Source of the DNA: Arabidopsis thaliana
Lineage: Eukaryota > Streptophyta > Magnoliopsida > Brassicales > Brassicaceae
Assembly: GCF_000001735.4 (NCBI RefSeq)
Contig: NC_003076.8
Span: 496,001-560,000, forward strand
Direction of reading: 5' to 3'
Length of the DNA stretch: 64,000 nucleotides
Positions within the stretch are counted from its first letter, which is position 1; every line of letters starts with the position of its first letter. The position numbers were made by a program, and so were the translations under genes. This document shows positions 49,040-61,396 of this stretch, piece by piece. Under the pieces are notes generated by a model that ran no database searches, had not been told where the DNA came from, and saw only the letters and a list, made by a program, of their open reading frames with translations.

Positions 49040-51695
49040 AAGCCCGTTGGGCTAATTATATGTCTAAAATCGATCACGTATTAAACTCTTTGATAATCGA
49101 TAACGTTACCAAATAAATAATGAAAATTTGGCTGTCTCTATTACATATGTTGACAGTTGTGTTTGTATTCGATCCAATTGTTTAAAAAATAATAATATTA
49201 AGTTCACTGAATCTTGAAAAAATGTTTGGTACGTATGCATTTAAGTTATTGAAAACATTATCGCTAGCTTATAAAGTTTATGATTTTTTCGTCTTATATA
49301 TAAGACATGGTCCGTATCATCAACTTGTAACTATTAAAAAAAAAAACTCACTATTCTCATATACTTTTTATTTCTTTTCTAAGATGCTTATAGTTTTACA
49401 CGTTAGTGCTTTAAGCCTGCAACGTGTGAGAAGGTTGCGTTGCACTTTCACTAGATCGAAAGAATATATGCATAGTTGCTTGATCCTTTTTCTTTTTCTT
49501 CTTTATACGATGATCGTACTCGTATAGTACTGAAAACTATATGATAAATTTCAGCATAACTGTTTGTTCAAGTTGTTAACCGATTAAAAGCTTTAAAGTT
49601 TGAAAAAGGATATGTTTATGATAATTGCAACCACTTGGTACTTGCCACTTGTTCTCCATGATTGTTTTTTTTCTCTCCATATGAAGATTAAATTAAATTA
49701 TTTTGTTTGTAGTTTTAACTAGTTCGAGTTGATAAGAAAGTTTGGAGCATGGCCATGAGAACCAAAGCTGTTCCTAGTTCCTACGCTGCTTGATTGCGGA
49801 GAGTCATTCTCTTACTCATTGCTTCATCATCATTTCCAACCGTTTAGAGTTTCACTAGCCATGTTTCTCTTCTTCACCTCTTTTTTTGTTTAACCTTTAT
49901 GTATACCTTCCTTCTCGTATACCTTAATCAGACCGGTATGGACTAATCAATTCCTCATGCTATTCATAGCTATGCACTATCATAAGATTTTGAAACAATA
50001 TAACTTCAAATTTGATTTGTTTACTTTGATGTTTCTATGTGTTGTCAGAATATATAAATATATGTTTTGTCATTACAAAAAAAAGAAATAGTGTGATCTA
50101 TTTAAATGTTTGTTTGCTGTTTGTATATCTGTCGTTGTTTTGGGAGATGAGAGGTGGCAACTCCCAATATCTTTTTGGGGTCATCTTCAATGTCTTCTCA
50201 GATCTCAATTATTGAGTTTTTAAAGTCATGTTTGATTCTTTCTTCTCTTTTTTTTGGTTCACTAATTCTACTCTTTAATTAGTCTTCTTTTTTTGTCAAC
50301 TTTCGTTTATATCACATAAACAATTATATCTATTGCAGTAAATATATTATTCATAATGTTCAAGTGTCCCTTGAGGAACTGAACATACAATAAACAAAAT
50401 AATGTTACCGTATCATATGGTATGCGTATTTATTCCAGTAGCTTTTTCTTTCTTAACATCTGAAATCTAGTAGAGTAATAGACTATTTATTTAATTTTGG
50501 AAATTTAATATGTTTTTTATATTTTTCCTATGTTTGCCCAAAATTGTTTTTACACAATCATTACTCGCCTTCATAAATTAAAAACTGACATGGTGAAATA
50601 CATCAACAAGCTAATATGATACTCATAAAACTGACTCAAAATGCATTTTTTTTTTTTAAAGTAAAAAATATGTTGTCCTCGTAGTTATCCTCAAACTCTT
50701 TGATTCGATTGTTTTAGAATTTATAATACACTTAGATAGTCAACAAAGCTGGATTAGTTAATTAAATTCGTAGGCCGATGTATACTAAACACTGATGATG
50801 ACGCATAATCCTACTTCAATGGATAAATAACTATACATAAAAAATAGTATTAATTTTGTTACACTCACTGGGGGCACAATAATGCAATTCGTCACTACAA
50901 TTGATTTAAATAATATTTTAGGATTAGTAATCATATCACTCAACTAATCACCAACAATGTCTCCACATAGACCACAACTATCTAGCAAGATTATAACAAC
51001 ACCTATCACAAACAAGAGTTTTCGCTACATATACAATACATACAAAAAAATCATATACACATCGGTAACGAGAAATCATACATATATCATACACATAAAA
51101 TTCAATTACTCACATCAAACTCAAGACACATCATAATTCTATTCTTGATATATAAAAAGTTGTTGCTTGTAACAAGATAGATGCGAAATTCGGTTTATTA
51201 CAAGATGATTAAATATTACTTTTTTTTTTTGAAAAGACAAAAGTTAACCGGTTTATTTCCCTTAATTATTTTTGGCATTTGAATGATATGAAGCTTTTTA
51301 TTTTGTTTATCTAATTAAAAAATTCCGCAAACCGGTTTTAATTATCAAATTTATTGGTTGATAAGCACATGTAACACCACGATAAGCAAAGCATAAAATC
51401 GTAAGAGAGAAAAAGAAACATTGTTTAATTTGTCTAGATGGAACCTATAAAAATAAGACTAGTTAATAAGAGATAGAGAGAGAGAGTGGGGATCAGGTGG
51501 TATCTAGTTCAGGCTCCTTCTCTCTTTTTCTCTTTCACTCAGCCACGAACGAACCTTCCCCTTAATCCAATCTTCTTCTTACATAAACACCTCTCCTCCC
51601 CCACCGTTTCCAAAAGAGAGAAGCTTTCTCACTAACACCAAAAACAAGTCTTTGAAGAAGAATAAAAAGATTGGATTTTGATAAGTTTAGTGAAA
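49040..51695. other. Intergenic region between DPA and the SLT1-like gene
   Basis: AT-rich. A patch at about 49740-49860 is less AT-rich and holds a 14-codon frame, but there is no recognised family or RNA. CT-rich promoter and leader sequence of the SLT1-like gene starts near 51500. Confidence 0.45.
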
Positions 51696-51785
51696 ATGGG
51701 GGAGCTTTTGTGTTCTTCACTGTGGAACCCGTCACGATTCATTGTTGCTTCTCTCAAAAGGTATTTTCTGGGTTTAGCTTCTTAG
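51696..51785 (+). other. Upstream ORF in the leader of the SLT1-like gene
   Basis: A 29-codon frame starting MGELLCSSLWNPSRFIVASL lies in the 5' leader, about 450 bases before the main ATG. AAAAG/GTATTTTC at 51759-51761 looks like a splice donor, so the frame may instead continue in a spliced transcript. The coding-like start suggests translational control or an alternative first exon. Confidence 0.5.
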
Positions 51786-52151
51786 AGGTTCTTCGTTCTT
51801 AAAGGTCTGTTTTTTTTTAGGTTGTGATACTTTGAATGTAAAAAAGGGAAGATTTTTAGTTTCGATATGTATATCTCTCGGATGGGTTTGAGTCGGAGTT
51901 TCCCGCCGCTTTTTGGGGGATTTCGGGAAATTCTAGGGTTAGGGTTGGATATTGTCTTCCTCTAGCAGTCTCTGCCACTTTTAAAATCTCTTCATCTTTC
52001 TTTGAGAGTGAAAGAGGTTTTTTTATTTGTTTGTGTCTTCCTGGGAATCGAGATTCTGGATCTTAATCAATATGTGGGTTAATTGGGAGATCTGGGATTT
52101 GGGAGATCTTGTGGTGGATTGAAGAAAAAGCAAGGTTGTAGATTTTGAAAA

Positions 52152-53678
52152 ATGAAAGGTTCAATTCTTACTGTTTTGTCAATGGAGAATCATCATCCGT
52201 CAACGCTTTTATCTATGGATTCTAGTGGCTCATCTCATGAAGAGCTTGATTTGGAGATGAACAATGGTAATAGGCAAATCACTCTTTATAATCCACCAGA
52301 CATTAATCTGCCTTTGTCTGTAGGAAGAAGCTCTCCTTCTTGGAATTTGGATTCTTGTGATAACATTTTGGATGTTGGTCTTAGCTCTCATGTCTATGAG
52401 ACCGAGACGTTTCTCAATGTGGTCCCGAGTAAAGTAGCTAAGAAGTGTTTGAAACGAGGGGATAGTATGTGGGGAGCTTGGTTTTTCTTTAGCTTCTACT
52501 TCAGACCGGCGTTGAATGAGAAATCCAAGTCTAAGGTCATTAGGGAAAGTGGTGGTGGTGGAGGAGGAGGAGGAGGATGTTTTACTGGGTTTGATAAATC
52601 TGATCTCAAGCTCGATGTTTTTCTTGTTCAGCATGATATGGAGAACATGTATATGTGGGCTTTTAAGGATAAACCTGAGAATGCGCTTGGGAAAATGCAG
52701 TTGAGAAGCTATATGAATGGGCATTCTCGTCAAGGTGAGCGTCCGTTTCCGTTTAGTGCGGAGAAAGGGTTTGTTCGGTCTCACAGAATGCAGAGGAAGC
52801 ATTACAGGGGACTCTCTAATCCTCAGTGTCTTCACGGGATTGAGTTTGTGGCTTCGCCGAGTTTGTTTGGTGTCGGTGAAGAAGATAAGAAGAGATGGAT
52901 GGAGCTCACGGGTCGAGATTTGAAGTTCACTATCCCTCCTGATGCTAGTGATTTCGGTTCATGGAGAAATCTTCCCAACACAGACATCGAGCTAGAGAGA
53001 CCAGCTCATGTTACTAAAGCAGCACCGAATAACGCCAAGAAGATTCTCAATGGCTCCGGCTTACATTTGACAAGCAATGCGTCTTTCAGTAGCAATGGGG
53101 ACTCGTCTGATCAATCTCCAGGAGGAGGAGTCATCAACAACAAGAAGAGAAAAGAGTTTCTATCTCCTGGAAGCAGCGAAGAAGAATGCTGTTTGACTGT
53201 TAACAACATCGAGACCCACCACGCCAAGGACCCGCCCAGTTGGGTAAACGACTTCACGGGAGTGATGAAGAATAGCTGCGGACCTGTAACTGCTGCAAAA
53301 ACCGTCTATGAGGACGAAGAAGCTTATCTGGTCGTAATAACTCTACCATTTGTGGATTTGAACACCGTGAAGGTTTCATGGAGGAACAATATCACAAATG
53401 GAATCGTGAAGGTCACGGGACTAAGCACTTCGAGGGCTTCGTTTGTGAAGAGACGGGACCGGACTTTCAAGCTGGTTGATCAGATGGCTGAGCATTGTCC
53501 TCCAGGGGAATTCATGAGGGAGATACAATTGCCGAATCGGATTCCGGAAGAAGCAAATATTGAAGCATACTTTGATGGGACTGGACCAGTTTTAGAGATT
53601 GTGGTTCCAAAATTGAGAGGAGGAGTGGAGGAAGAACACGAGGTTAGAGTTTGTCTACGGTCACACCACCTCGGATGA
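52152..53678 (+). CDS. SLT1-like HSP20-fold (alpha-crystallin) protein
   Basis: A single-exon 508-residue protein, MKGSILTVLSMENHHPSTLL onward, resembling SLT1 (sodium- and lithium-tolerant 1, At2g37570); it fits At5g02480. The N-terminal 380 residues are mostly specific to this family, with WNLDSCDNILDVG, MWGAWFFFSFYFRPALNEKS and a run of about ten Gly near residue 138. The C-terminal part (about 395-500) is an HSP20-like domain: VYEDEEAYLVVITLPFVDLN, GIVKVTGLSTS, FMREIQLPNRIPEEANIEAY and GPVLEIVVPK. Members help protein folding and ion-stress tolerance. The main ATG may be preceded by an untranslated exon. Confidence 0.9.
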   Translation: MKGSILTVLSMENHHPSTLLSMDSSGSSHEELDLEMNNGNRQITLYNPPDINLPLSVGRSSPSWNLDSCDNILDVGLSSHVYETETFLNVVPSKVAKKCLKRGDSMWGAWFFFSFYFRPALNEKSKSKVIRESGGGGGGGGGCFTGFDKSDLKLDVFLVQHDMENMYMWAFKDKPENALGKMQLRSYMNGHSRQGERPFPFSAEKGFVRSHRMQRKHYRGLSNPQCLHGIEFVASPSLFGVGEEDKKRWMELTGRDLKFTIPPDASDFGSWRNLPNTDIELERPAHVTKAAPNNAKKILNGSGLHLTSNASFSSNGDSSDQSPGGGVINNKKRKEFLSPGSSEEECCLTVNNIETHHAKDPPSWVNDFTGVMKNSCGPVTAAKTVYEDEEAYLVVITLPFVDLNTVKVSWRNNITNGIVKVTGLSTSRASFVKRRDRTFKLVDQMAEHCPPGEFMREIQLPNRIPEEANIEAYFDGTGPVLEIVVPKLRGGVEEEHEVRVCLRSHHLG

Positions 53679-54295
53679 AAGATGCAACCATGTTTTAAAG
53701 TGTTTGTAGAAGCATTTTGTTGTGTACAATGGGGAAATAAGCATAAGCAAAAGCAGAAAGTGCTGTTTTTTAAGTATAACTTTTTCACTTTAGTTTTTTT
53801 TTTGTCTTCGTTTCTAAAAAGTATATTCTTCAGAGCAAGTTGTATTTAACCACAATTTTATTTGATTAGTAAACACTATTTTATTTATAAAAAGGCTAAA
53901 TTGTCTACAACAAAAAATATATGTAACAAAGGTTTTTCATATGTAAACAAAGTAAAATATAGGTTGTGATCATCAAACATGATGTAGTGGTTTATTTTTG
54001 TTTTATCTCCAAAAGAAAGTAGTCTTACTTTTATCGTTCTCACTTTTTTCTAGTTTGATCACATTTCTTCGAAGCTTTGTTAAATATTCAACACACTTAT
54101 GTGAATCTGACATGTAAAGAAATTTTCATAACAAAGCTTTCTACCAAGTGACCACTAAAGCATTGTTAAGAGAAAGGGGTCACCAATGACCAAACAATAG
54201 AGAGAAAGTACTTAGATCAAAGAAAATGTAGAACATAAAATCCAACACTAAATTGAGAGAGTTCAAATAAAAAGACAAAATAACTAAGAGAACAC
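53679..54295. other. Convergent 3' region of SLT1-like and HSP70-2 genes
   Basis: Both 3' untranslated ends meet here. No further gene seen. Confidence 0.6.
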
Positions 54296-56565
54296 TTAGT
54301 CGACTTCCTCGATCTTGGGACCAGCACCACCTGATGCAGGAGGAGCTTCATCCTCGTCCATTCCAGAAGCTCCAGGACCACCAGCTTCACCACCAGCTCC
54401 TCCTTGGTACATCTTAGCGATGATCGGATTGCAAACACTCTCCAACTCCTTCATCTTGTCTTCAAACTCGTCAGCTTCACCCAATTGGTTACCATCTAGC
54501 CATTGGATTGCTTCCTCAATAGAGTCCTCAACCTTCTTCTTGTCTGCAGCTGGAAGCTTCTCACCGATCTTCTCATCACGGATGGTGTTCCTCATGTTGT
54601 AAGCGTAGTTCTCAAGAGCGTTCTTGGCCTCGACCTTCTTCTTGTGCTCCTCATCCTCAGACTTGTACTTCTCCGCTTCTTGAACCATCTTCTCAATATC
54701 CTCTTTAGACAAACGACCCTTGTCATTAGTGATTGTGATCTTGTTCTTCTTTCCAGTGGTCTTGTCCTCAGCAGAGACGTTGAGGATACCATTGGCGTCA
54801 ATGTCGAAGCAGACAGTGATTTGAGGGACACCTCGTGGAGCAGGGGGAATTCCAGAAAGCTCAAATTTACCGAGGAGGTTGTTGTCCTTGGTCCTAGCCC
54901 TCTCACCTTCAAAAACTTGGATCAACACTCCAGGCTGGTTGTCCGAATAAGTTGAGAAGACCTGTTCCTTCTTGGTTGGAATGGTTGTGTTTCTTTGAAT
55001 CAAAGTGGTCATGACACCACCAGCAGTTTCAAGACCAAGGGAGAGAGGTGTGACATCAAGCAAGAGAAGGTCTTGGACCTTTTCGTTTCCTTCACCGCTT
55101 AGGATCGCAGCCTGAACAGCTGCACCATAAGCTACAGCCTCATCAGGGTTGATAGACTTGCAAAGCTCTTTGCCGTTGAAGAAGTCCTGAAGCAATTGCT
55201 GAACCTTAGGGATACGGGTGGATCCACCAACAAGGACAATCTCGTGAACAGTGCTCTTGTCCATCTTAGCATCACGGAGACACTTCTCAACAGGCTCCAT
55301 ACACTTCCTAAAGAGATCCATGTTCATCTCTTCGAATCTAGCACGGGTGATTGGAGAATAGAAGTCAGCTCCACCATATAAAGAGTCAATCTCGATGGTC
55401 GTTTGAGCGGTGGAAGAAAGAGTCCTCTTTGCTCTCTCACAAGCTGTTCTCAATCTCCTGAGGGCTCTCGGTTGACCGGTGATATCCTGCTTGTTCTTTC
55501 TCTTAAACTCTTGAACAAAATGGTTAACCATTCTGTTGTCAAAATCTTCCCCACCAAGATGAGTATCACCAGCTGTTGCCTTCACCTCAAAGATACCCTC
55601 TTCGATTGTAAGAAGAGAGACATCAAAAGTACCACCACCAAGATCAAAGATCAAAACATTCTTCTCTCCAACACTTGTGGCCTTCTTGTCAAGACCATAA
55701 GCAATGGCTGCAGCAGTGGGCTCGTTGATGATACGCAAAACATTCAAACCAGCGATGACACCAGCATCCTTTGTAGCCTGACGTTGAGAGTCATTGAAGT
55801 AAGCAGGAACAGTGACGACAGCGTTCTTGACCGTAGTGCCAAGGAAAGCCTCAGCGATCTCACGCATCTTAATAAGAACCATGGAAGAGATCTCTTCAGC
55901 AGCGAACTGTTTCTCTTCTCCCTTGTATTCGACGACAATCATTGGTTTCTCTGCAGTTCCGGAGATGATAGTGAAAGGCCATAACTGTCTGTCACTTTGG
56001 ACAGATGCGTCACTGAATCTACGACCAATCAACCTCTTTGCATCTGTCACAATTAGCAAACAAAATAGAGTTTAGTCAACCAAACAATCCCAAAACAAAA
56101 CATCAACTTCAACTAAAATTCTTTGTTCAAACTAATGAAAAATCCTAAATTCACAGGAAGAGTTCATAATATAACGCAAACAAGTGATTCAAAAACTTCT
56201 AAGCAATTAAGATCATCCTATAAACCCTAAAAACTCTTACTTCAACTCAAATACGAATCAACAGAGCATAAGATGAGATTAACCAAACCCTATAAATTCG
56301 TACTTTAACTCAAATACGAATAAACAGAGCATAAAGATGAGATTTACATACCGAAAACAGTGTTAACAGGGTTCATGGCGACTTGGTTCTTAGCAGCATC
56401 ACCGATCAACCTCTCGGAGTCAGTGAAAGCAACGTACGAGGGAGTGGTTCTGTTTCCTTGATCATTAGCGATGATCTCAACACGGTCGTGTTGCCACACT
56501 CCGACGCAAGAGTACGTCGTACCAAGATCGATACCGATCGCAGGACCTTCTCCTTTACCAGCCAT
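54296..56565 (-). CDS. HSP70-2: Cytosolic heat-shock cognate 70 kDa protein
   Basis: Two exons on minus (56352-56565 and 54296-56043) encode 653 residues. The intron interrupts codon 72 ([13 protein letters not shown]), the position conserved in plant cytosolic HSP70 genes. The ATPase signatures [29 protein letters not shown] and [16 protein letters not shown] are intact, as are the substrate-binding domain and the C-terminal EEVD that docks TPR co-chaperones. It lacks signal or transit peptides and acts in cytosol and nucleus in folding, translocation and degradation. The ATG at 56565 ([11 protein letters not shown]) fits the family; an in-frame upstream codon is not needed. It is the tandem paralogue of the gene at 58055-60334 (At5g02490 from order). 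Confidence 0.96.
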
Positions 56566-56670
56566 TATCACACGAAGATAGAAAAAGCTAAGAAAAAGTT
56601 TAAGAGCAGCAAAGAGAAAGAATAGAGCTAGGTTTTTAGGTTTGTGAAGAAAGAGCGTTGAAGTCTTGTT

Positions 56671-56706
56671 TTTTATAAGGCTGAGACTTGAGTTTCCAGA
56701 ATGTTC
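56671..56706 (-). promoter_or_regulatory. HSP70-2 promoter: TATA box and heat-shock element
   Basis: TATAAAA (minus, 56671-56677) is preceded about 17 bases upstream by TTCCAGAATGTTC (plus strand, 56694-56706). This is a perfect three-unit nTTCnnGAAnnTTCn heat-shock element close to the TATA, typical of heat-inducible genes. Confidence 0.85.
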
Positions 56707-58054
56707 TGTAATTATTTATAACCGTTGGATTATGTTTGAGGTTGATCTGACGGTAGCTAAGTGATAGATTCCTTTTCCAAATCCTAGGCAAATATGTTCC
56801 TGGAAAAAAAGAGGAAAAAACTGATATTGTCCAAATTTTGAAAAGGGAAAAAGTGATATTGTCCAAAAACTGAAAAGCGCGTGTTGAAAATTGGAAAACT
56901 GCTCTATAACGTTCATATGTGGGGTCGATTTATTTATTACTTGACACGTAAGATTTCGTAGTAGAGTAATGGGCCAGTAAGACATACTAAAGGCTGTCAT
57001 TGGCTGTGGGCCGAGGTGAGGCTTTTCTTTTTACTGATTGGGCATAGGTATAAGCGAAGCTATTTATTTGATTTGTCTGTTACACTACAAAGGCTTTGAG
57101 GATAAGAAAATTCACAGTCCTACTGATTTCACTGTTTTGTATATGTTTCAAATATCCGTAGCTTCGTATATAGTTTTGAAATAAAGCATAAAACATCAAA
57201 GTAAAAAATCCAGATAAAATCACAAATCCAAAGCTATAACCAAAGCATCAAGGTTGACCAAAAAAATAAAATAAATAAGCATCAACAACACATTCACATA
57301 GACCAACTAAATTGAATGCTTAAGATTCACTAGGCTTTTGATCAACATTAATTTAATAAAAACTTCCAATTTATCTCTTCAAATCTAAACCAAATTTGAA
57401 ACTTCCAATTCATGAAAGCTTTGAGATTTTTTTTCTACTTTCTTTTCACTAATAAAAACCCAAAGAAAAAGAGATTGATTTAATAGCTTTTTATCTCTTC
57501 AAGTCTTTTGGTCTTGCTTAAACTGGAGTTGTCACCAGATCTCGTCGTGGAGAACACTACATGGAGAGATCAATTTTGTTTTAGGATTTTGTGGGGGAAA
57601 AAGATTTAGATTTTTTTCTTTTCAACAAAACAAGGGTAAAATTGACTTTAGTCTGTGTTAGAAATGATAAATTCAACAAATGTCATAATAAAAAATGGGT
57701 TTCTCGTAATTGATTAATTAATTATTATCGTTGGTTCCTTCTCTAAGTAATTTTTATGTTATGCCATTTGGGAAATACTTCCCATTTCAAACAACAAGTC
57801 ATGTTTCACCTACGAGATTGGAAGGGAACAAACACCATAACCAAAATAAGAGAGAAAATGGCAAACTTTTAATTTTATCCGTCATCGTAGCTAAACTGGT
57901 ATAGAACCAACCATTGTTCAAAATAGTACTAACCAAAAAACACCACAAAATGGGCTTCTTTAAAAAAGCCCAACATAAAAAGTCTTAACAGATCAAAAAA
58001 AAGCAAGTAAAAGAGATAGAGATAGGAGAAAGAGAGAGGTCAATGTCCAACAAA
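56707..58054. other. Intergenic region between the two HSP70 genes
   Basis: It holds the distal HSP70-2 promoter and the HSC70-1 3' end. A short direct repeat (GATATTGTCCAAA at 56823 and 56861) is present. No gene seen. Confidence 0.5.
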
Positions 58055-60334
58055 TTAGTCGACCTCCTCGATCTTAGGTCCAGCACCGCCTGAAGCAGGG
58101 GGAGCATCATCGTCCATACCAGAGGCACCTGGACCACCGGCTTCACCACCAGCTCCTTGGTACATCTTGGCAATGATTGGGTTGCAGATGCTCTCCAATT
58201 CCTTCATCTTGTCTTCGAACTCATCAGCCTCAGCCAACTGGTTACCCTCGAGCCATTGAATCGCCTGCTCAATAGAATCCTCGATCTTCTTCTTGTCTGC
58301 AGCCGGGAGCTTCTCACCAATCTTCTCGTCTTGGATGGTGTTCCTCATGTTGTAAGCGTAGTTCTCGAGAGCGTTCTTGGCTTCAACCTTCTTCTTGTGC
58401 TCCTCGTCTTCGGACTTGTACTTCTCAGCCTCTTGAACCATCTTCTCAATCTCATCCTTGGAGAGACGACCCTTGTCATTGGTGATGGTGATCTTGTTCT
58501 TCTGTCCGGTGGTCTTGTCCTCAGCAGAGACATTGAGGATACCATTGGCATCAATGTCAAAGCAGACTGTGATCTGGGGGACACCACGAGGAGCTGGAGG
58601 AATTCCGGAGAGCTCAAATTTACCAAGAAGGTTGTTGTCCTTGGTTCTGGCTCTCTCTCCTTCGTACACCTGGATCAACACACCGGGTTGGTTGTCTGAG
58701 TAGGTGGAGAAGACTTGTTCCTTCTTGGTTGGGATGGTTGTGTTCCTTGGGATCAAAGTGGTCATGACACCACCGGCAGTTTCCAAACCAAGGGAGAGAG
58801 GAGTGACATCGAGCAATAGAAGATCTTGAACCTTCTCGTTTCCTTCACCGCTGAGAATAGCTCCCTGGACAGCAGCACCGTAGGCAACAGCCTCATCAGG
58901 GTTAATAGACTTGCAAAGCTCTTTGCCGTTGAAGAAGTCCTGGAGCAATTGCTGAACCTTAGGGATACGGGTAGAACCACCAACAAGGACAACATCATGA
59001 ACAGTGCTCTTGTCCATCTTAGCATCACGAAGACACTTCTCAACTGGCTCCATACACTTCCTGAAGAGATCCATGTTGAGCTCCTCAAATCTAGCACGGG
59101 TGATGGTGGAGTAGAAGTCGATACCCTCGTATAGAGAGTCAATCTCGATGGTGGTCTGAGCAGTGGAAGAAAGAGTCCTCTTCGCTCTCTCACAGGAAGT
59201 TCTCAACCTCCTAAGAGCTCTTGGGTTACCGGTGATATCCTTCTTACTCTTCCTCTTGAACTCTTGGACAAAGTGGTTAACCATTCTGTTGTCAAAATCT
59301 TCCCCACCAAGATGGGTGTCACCAGCAGTTGCCTTCACCTCAAAGATACCCTCTTCAATGGTAAGAAGAGAGACATCAAAAGTGCCACCACCAAGATCGA
59401 AGATAAGAACATTCTTCTCTCCAACGCTGGTAGCCTTTTTGTCAAGACCGTAGGCAATAGCGGCGGCTGTAGGCTCGTTGATGATTCGCATAACGTTCAA
59501 ACCAGCGATGACACCAGCATCCTTTGTAGCCTGACGCTGAGAGTCGTTGAAGTAAGCTGGAACGGTAACAACGGCGTTCTTGATTGTGACACCAAGGTAA
59601 GCCTCAGCAATCTCACGCATCTTAATAAGAACCATGGAAGAAATCTCCTCAGCTGCGAACTCTTTCTCTTCACCCTTGTATTCGACGTAGATCATTGGCT
59701 TATCGGCAGGTCCGGCTTGAATCTTGAATGGCCACAATTTCATGTCACTCTGAACAGAGCTGTCAGAGAAACGACGACCGATCAACCTCTTAGCGTCTGC
59801 AACAGCCAAATAAAAAACGGATTTAGTAATAAATCAAGCAATAAAGATCTGAAGCATAATCAACAAAAATAGCAATAAATATCTAACAAACTTACAAATT
59901 CCAAAAACCAACAGATACTACTAGTCCAAGCAAGAAATTACTAAAATAAGCATAGTTGAATTAATATAAACAGGATCTAACCGATAAGATCTATAGATGA
60001 AACACTAAATCCAACATATACGATTGTTATCCAGATCTAACTAGATCTAACTACATCACGACTACGATGAACGAGATCTAGATTTCAAGTATAAGAGAGC
60101 TAAGAAAACGAGACACGTACCGAAAACGGTGTTAACGGGGTTCATGGCGACCTGATTCTTAGCTGCGTCACCGATCAACCTCTCGGAGTCGGTGAAAGCA
60201 ACGTAAGATGGCGTGGTTCTGTTTCCTTGATCATTAGCAATGATCTCAACACGGTCGTGTTGCCATACTCCGACGCAAGAGTAAGTGGTACCAAGATCGA
60301 TACCGATAGCTGGTCCTTCTCCTTTACCCGACAT
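58055..60334 (-). CDS. HSC70-1: Cytosolic heat-shock cognate 70 kDa protein 1
   Basis: Two exons on minus (60121-60334 and 58055-59796) encode 651 residues beginning [19 protein letters not shown]. The intron is at the same codon-72 position as in HSP70-2. All HSP70 signatures are present ([30 protein letters not shown]) and the C-terminus is GPKIEEVD. By order it is At5g02500, the abundant constitutive chaperone known to support development, immunity and thermotolerance, working with SGT1 and HSP90. The coding exons are GC-rich compared with the surroundings, as expected for a highly expressed gene, and their antisense frames are long but meaningless. Confidence 0.97.
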
Positions 60335-60464
60335 TTTTATCGGAAGATTTGGAAACTACAAGGGATCTAAGAACAGAGACTGAGGAAAAAACTAGAGAAC
60401 GAAGAAGACGAATAAGGCGGCTAGGGTTTGTATTTGGTAAGCAATAACGAAGGAAAAGATTTCT

Positions 60465-60574
60465 TTATATAGAGTTTTGGGTTGAGGCTAGAGTTTCCAT
60501 CGGACGGTCAAAAATTGGTCGATGAGAGTTTAGATCTATGGCGCCAGGCTGTTTAAAATGTTTCGAGAATGTTC
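60465..60574 (-). promoter_or_regulatory. HSC70-1 promoter: TATA box and heat-shock element
   Basis: TATATAA (minus, 60465-60471) lies about 130 bases before the ATG. TTCGAGAATGTTC (plus strand, 60562-60574) is a perfect three-unit heat-shock element about 90 bases further upstream. Confidence 0.8.
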
Positions 60575-60599
60575 GATGGTTGTGAGGTAAAACCCTAAT

Positions 60600-61390
60600 T
60601 TGTACACGTTGGCATTATTCAGTATTTTGATTGGTTTGTGAGAGGTACCATTAGTGCAACTTGTGTGGAGCGTATAGTCTCTCTTTCCACGTGCAAGTTG
60701 TTTTAATGCATTGATCTTCCTAAATATGCGGATCATAATTTTCCTTATTTGAAGATGTTAATTAAGAGAGTTCGGTTAGTTATTTTCCCTGTTTTATCTG
60801 TTTACATAATCTCCCCTTTTCTTGACAAAAAAAAAAGTTTTTCCTTCTTGTTGCTGTAAAAAAGGAAAAAAATAAATATTTTTGGTTGTTGTTGTAAAAA
60901 ATATCTTATATTCAGAATTTTACATTAAAATCTTTTTAATGGGAGTATGATTTTATATGTTGTTGTCAAAAGGAAAAAGGCTTTTTCTTCTATTTCAAAG
61001 AATATTTGTTAATTTTCCAAAATCAGTAATTGTTCAGAATTTTTACATTATCCAATAATCCTTTTAATGTGAGTATAATTTAAACTTCATAAAGAATTTG
61101 GTAAAATTAAAACATAATCTGATTGAACCGCTTTTGGTTATCAATGGGACGAAATGTAATGGGCTGGTTTGAAACGGATAAATGAAATGGACGGTTCATA
61201 TAGGCATTGTTGTGGCTTGATTTCAAAGCCAATGACTGTTGTTAGGTCCAGTTTCTAAGGACGAATCATCCAATCACTGGTTCTTTCTGAACAAAACAAA
61301 GAGCTATAGAGTTACGTTACTGTAGCCGAGACAGAGCCTGCAATCTGGTTATGCCACATACTAGGTTCTTTCTTAAAGTTGACTCACTCT
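60600..61390. other. Distal upstream region of HSC70-1
   Basis: AT-rich spacer with no gene recognised. Confidence 0.5.
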
Positions 61391-61396
61391 ATCCTA

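Noticed and set aside
55403-59872. Long plus-strand frames opposite the two HSP70 genes (for example 55403-55984 and 59264-59872)
   Set aside because: They are antisense shadows of GC-rich coding exons. They recur in both paralogues only because the sense protein is conserved, and they show no family similarity.
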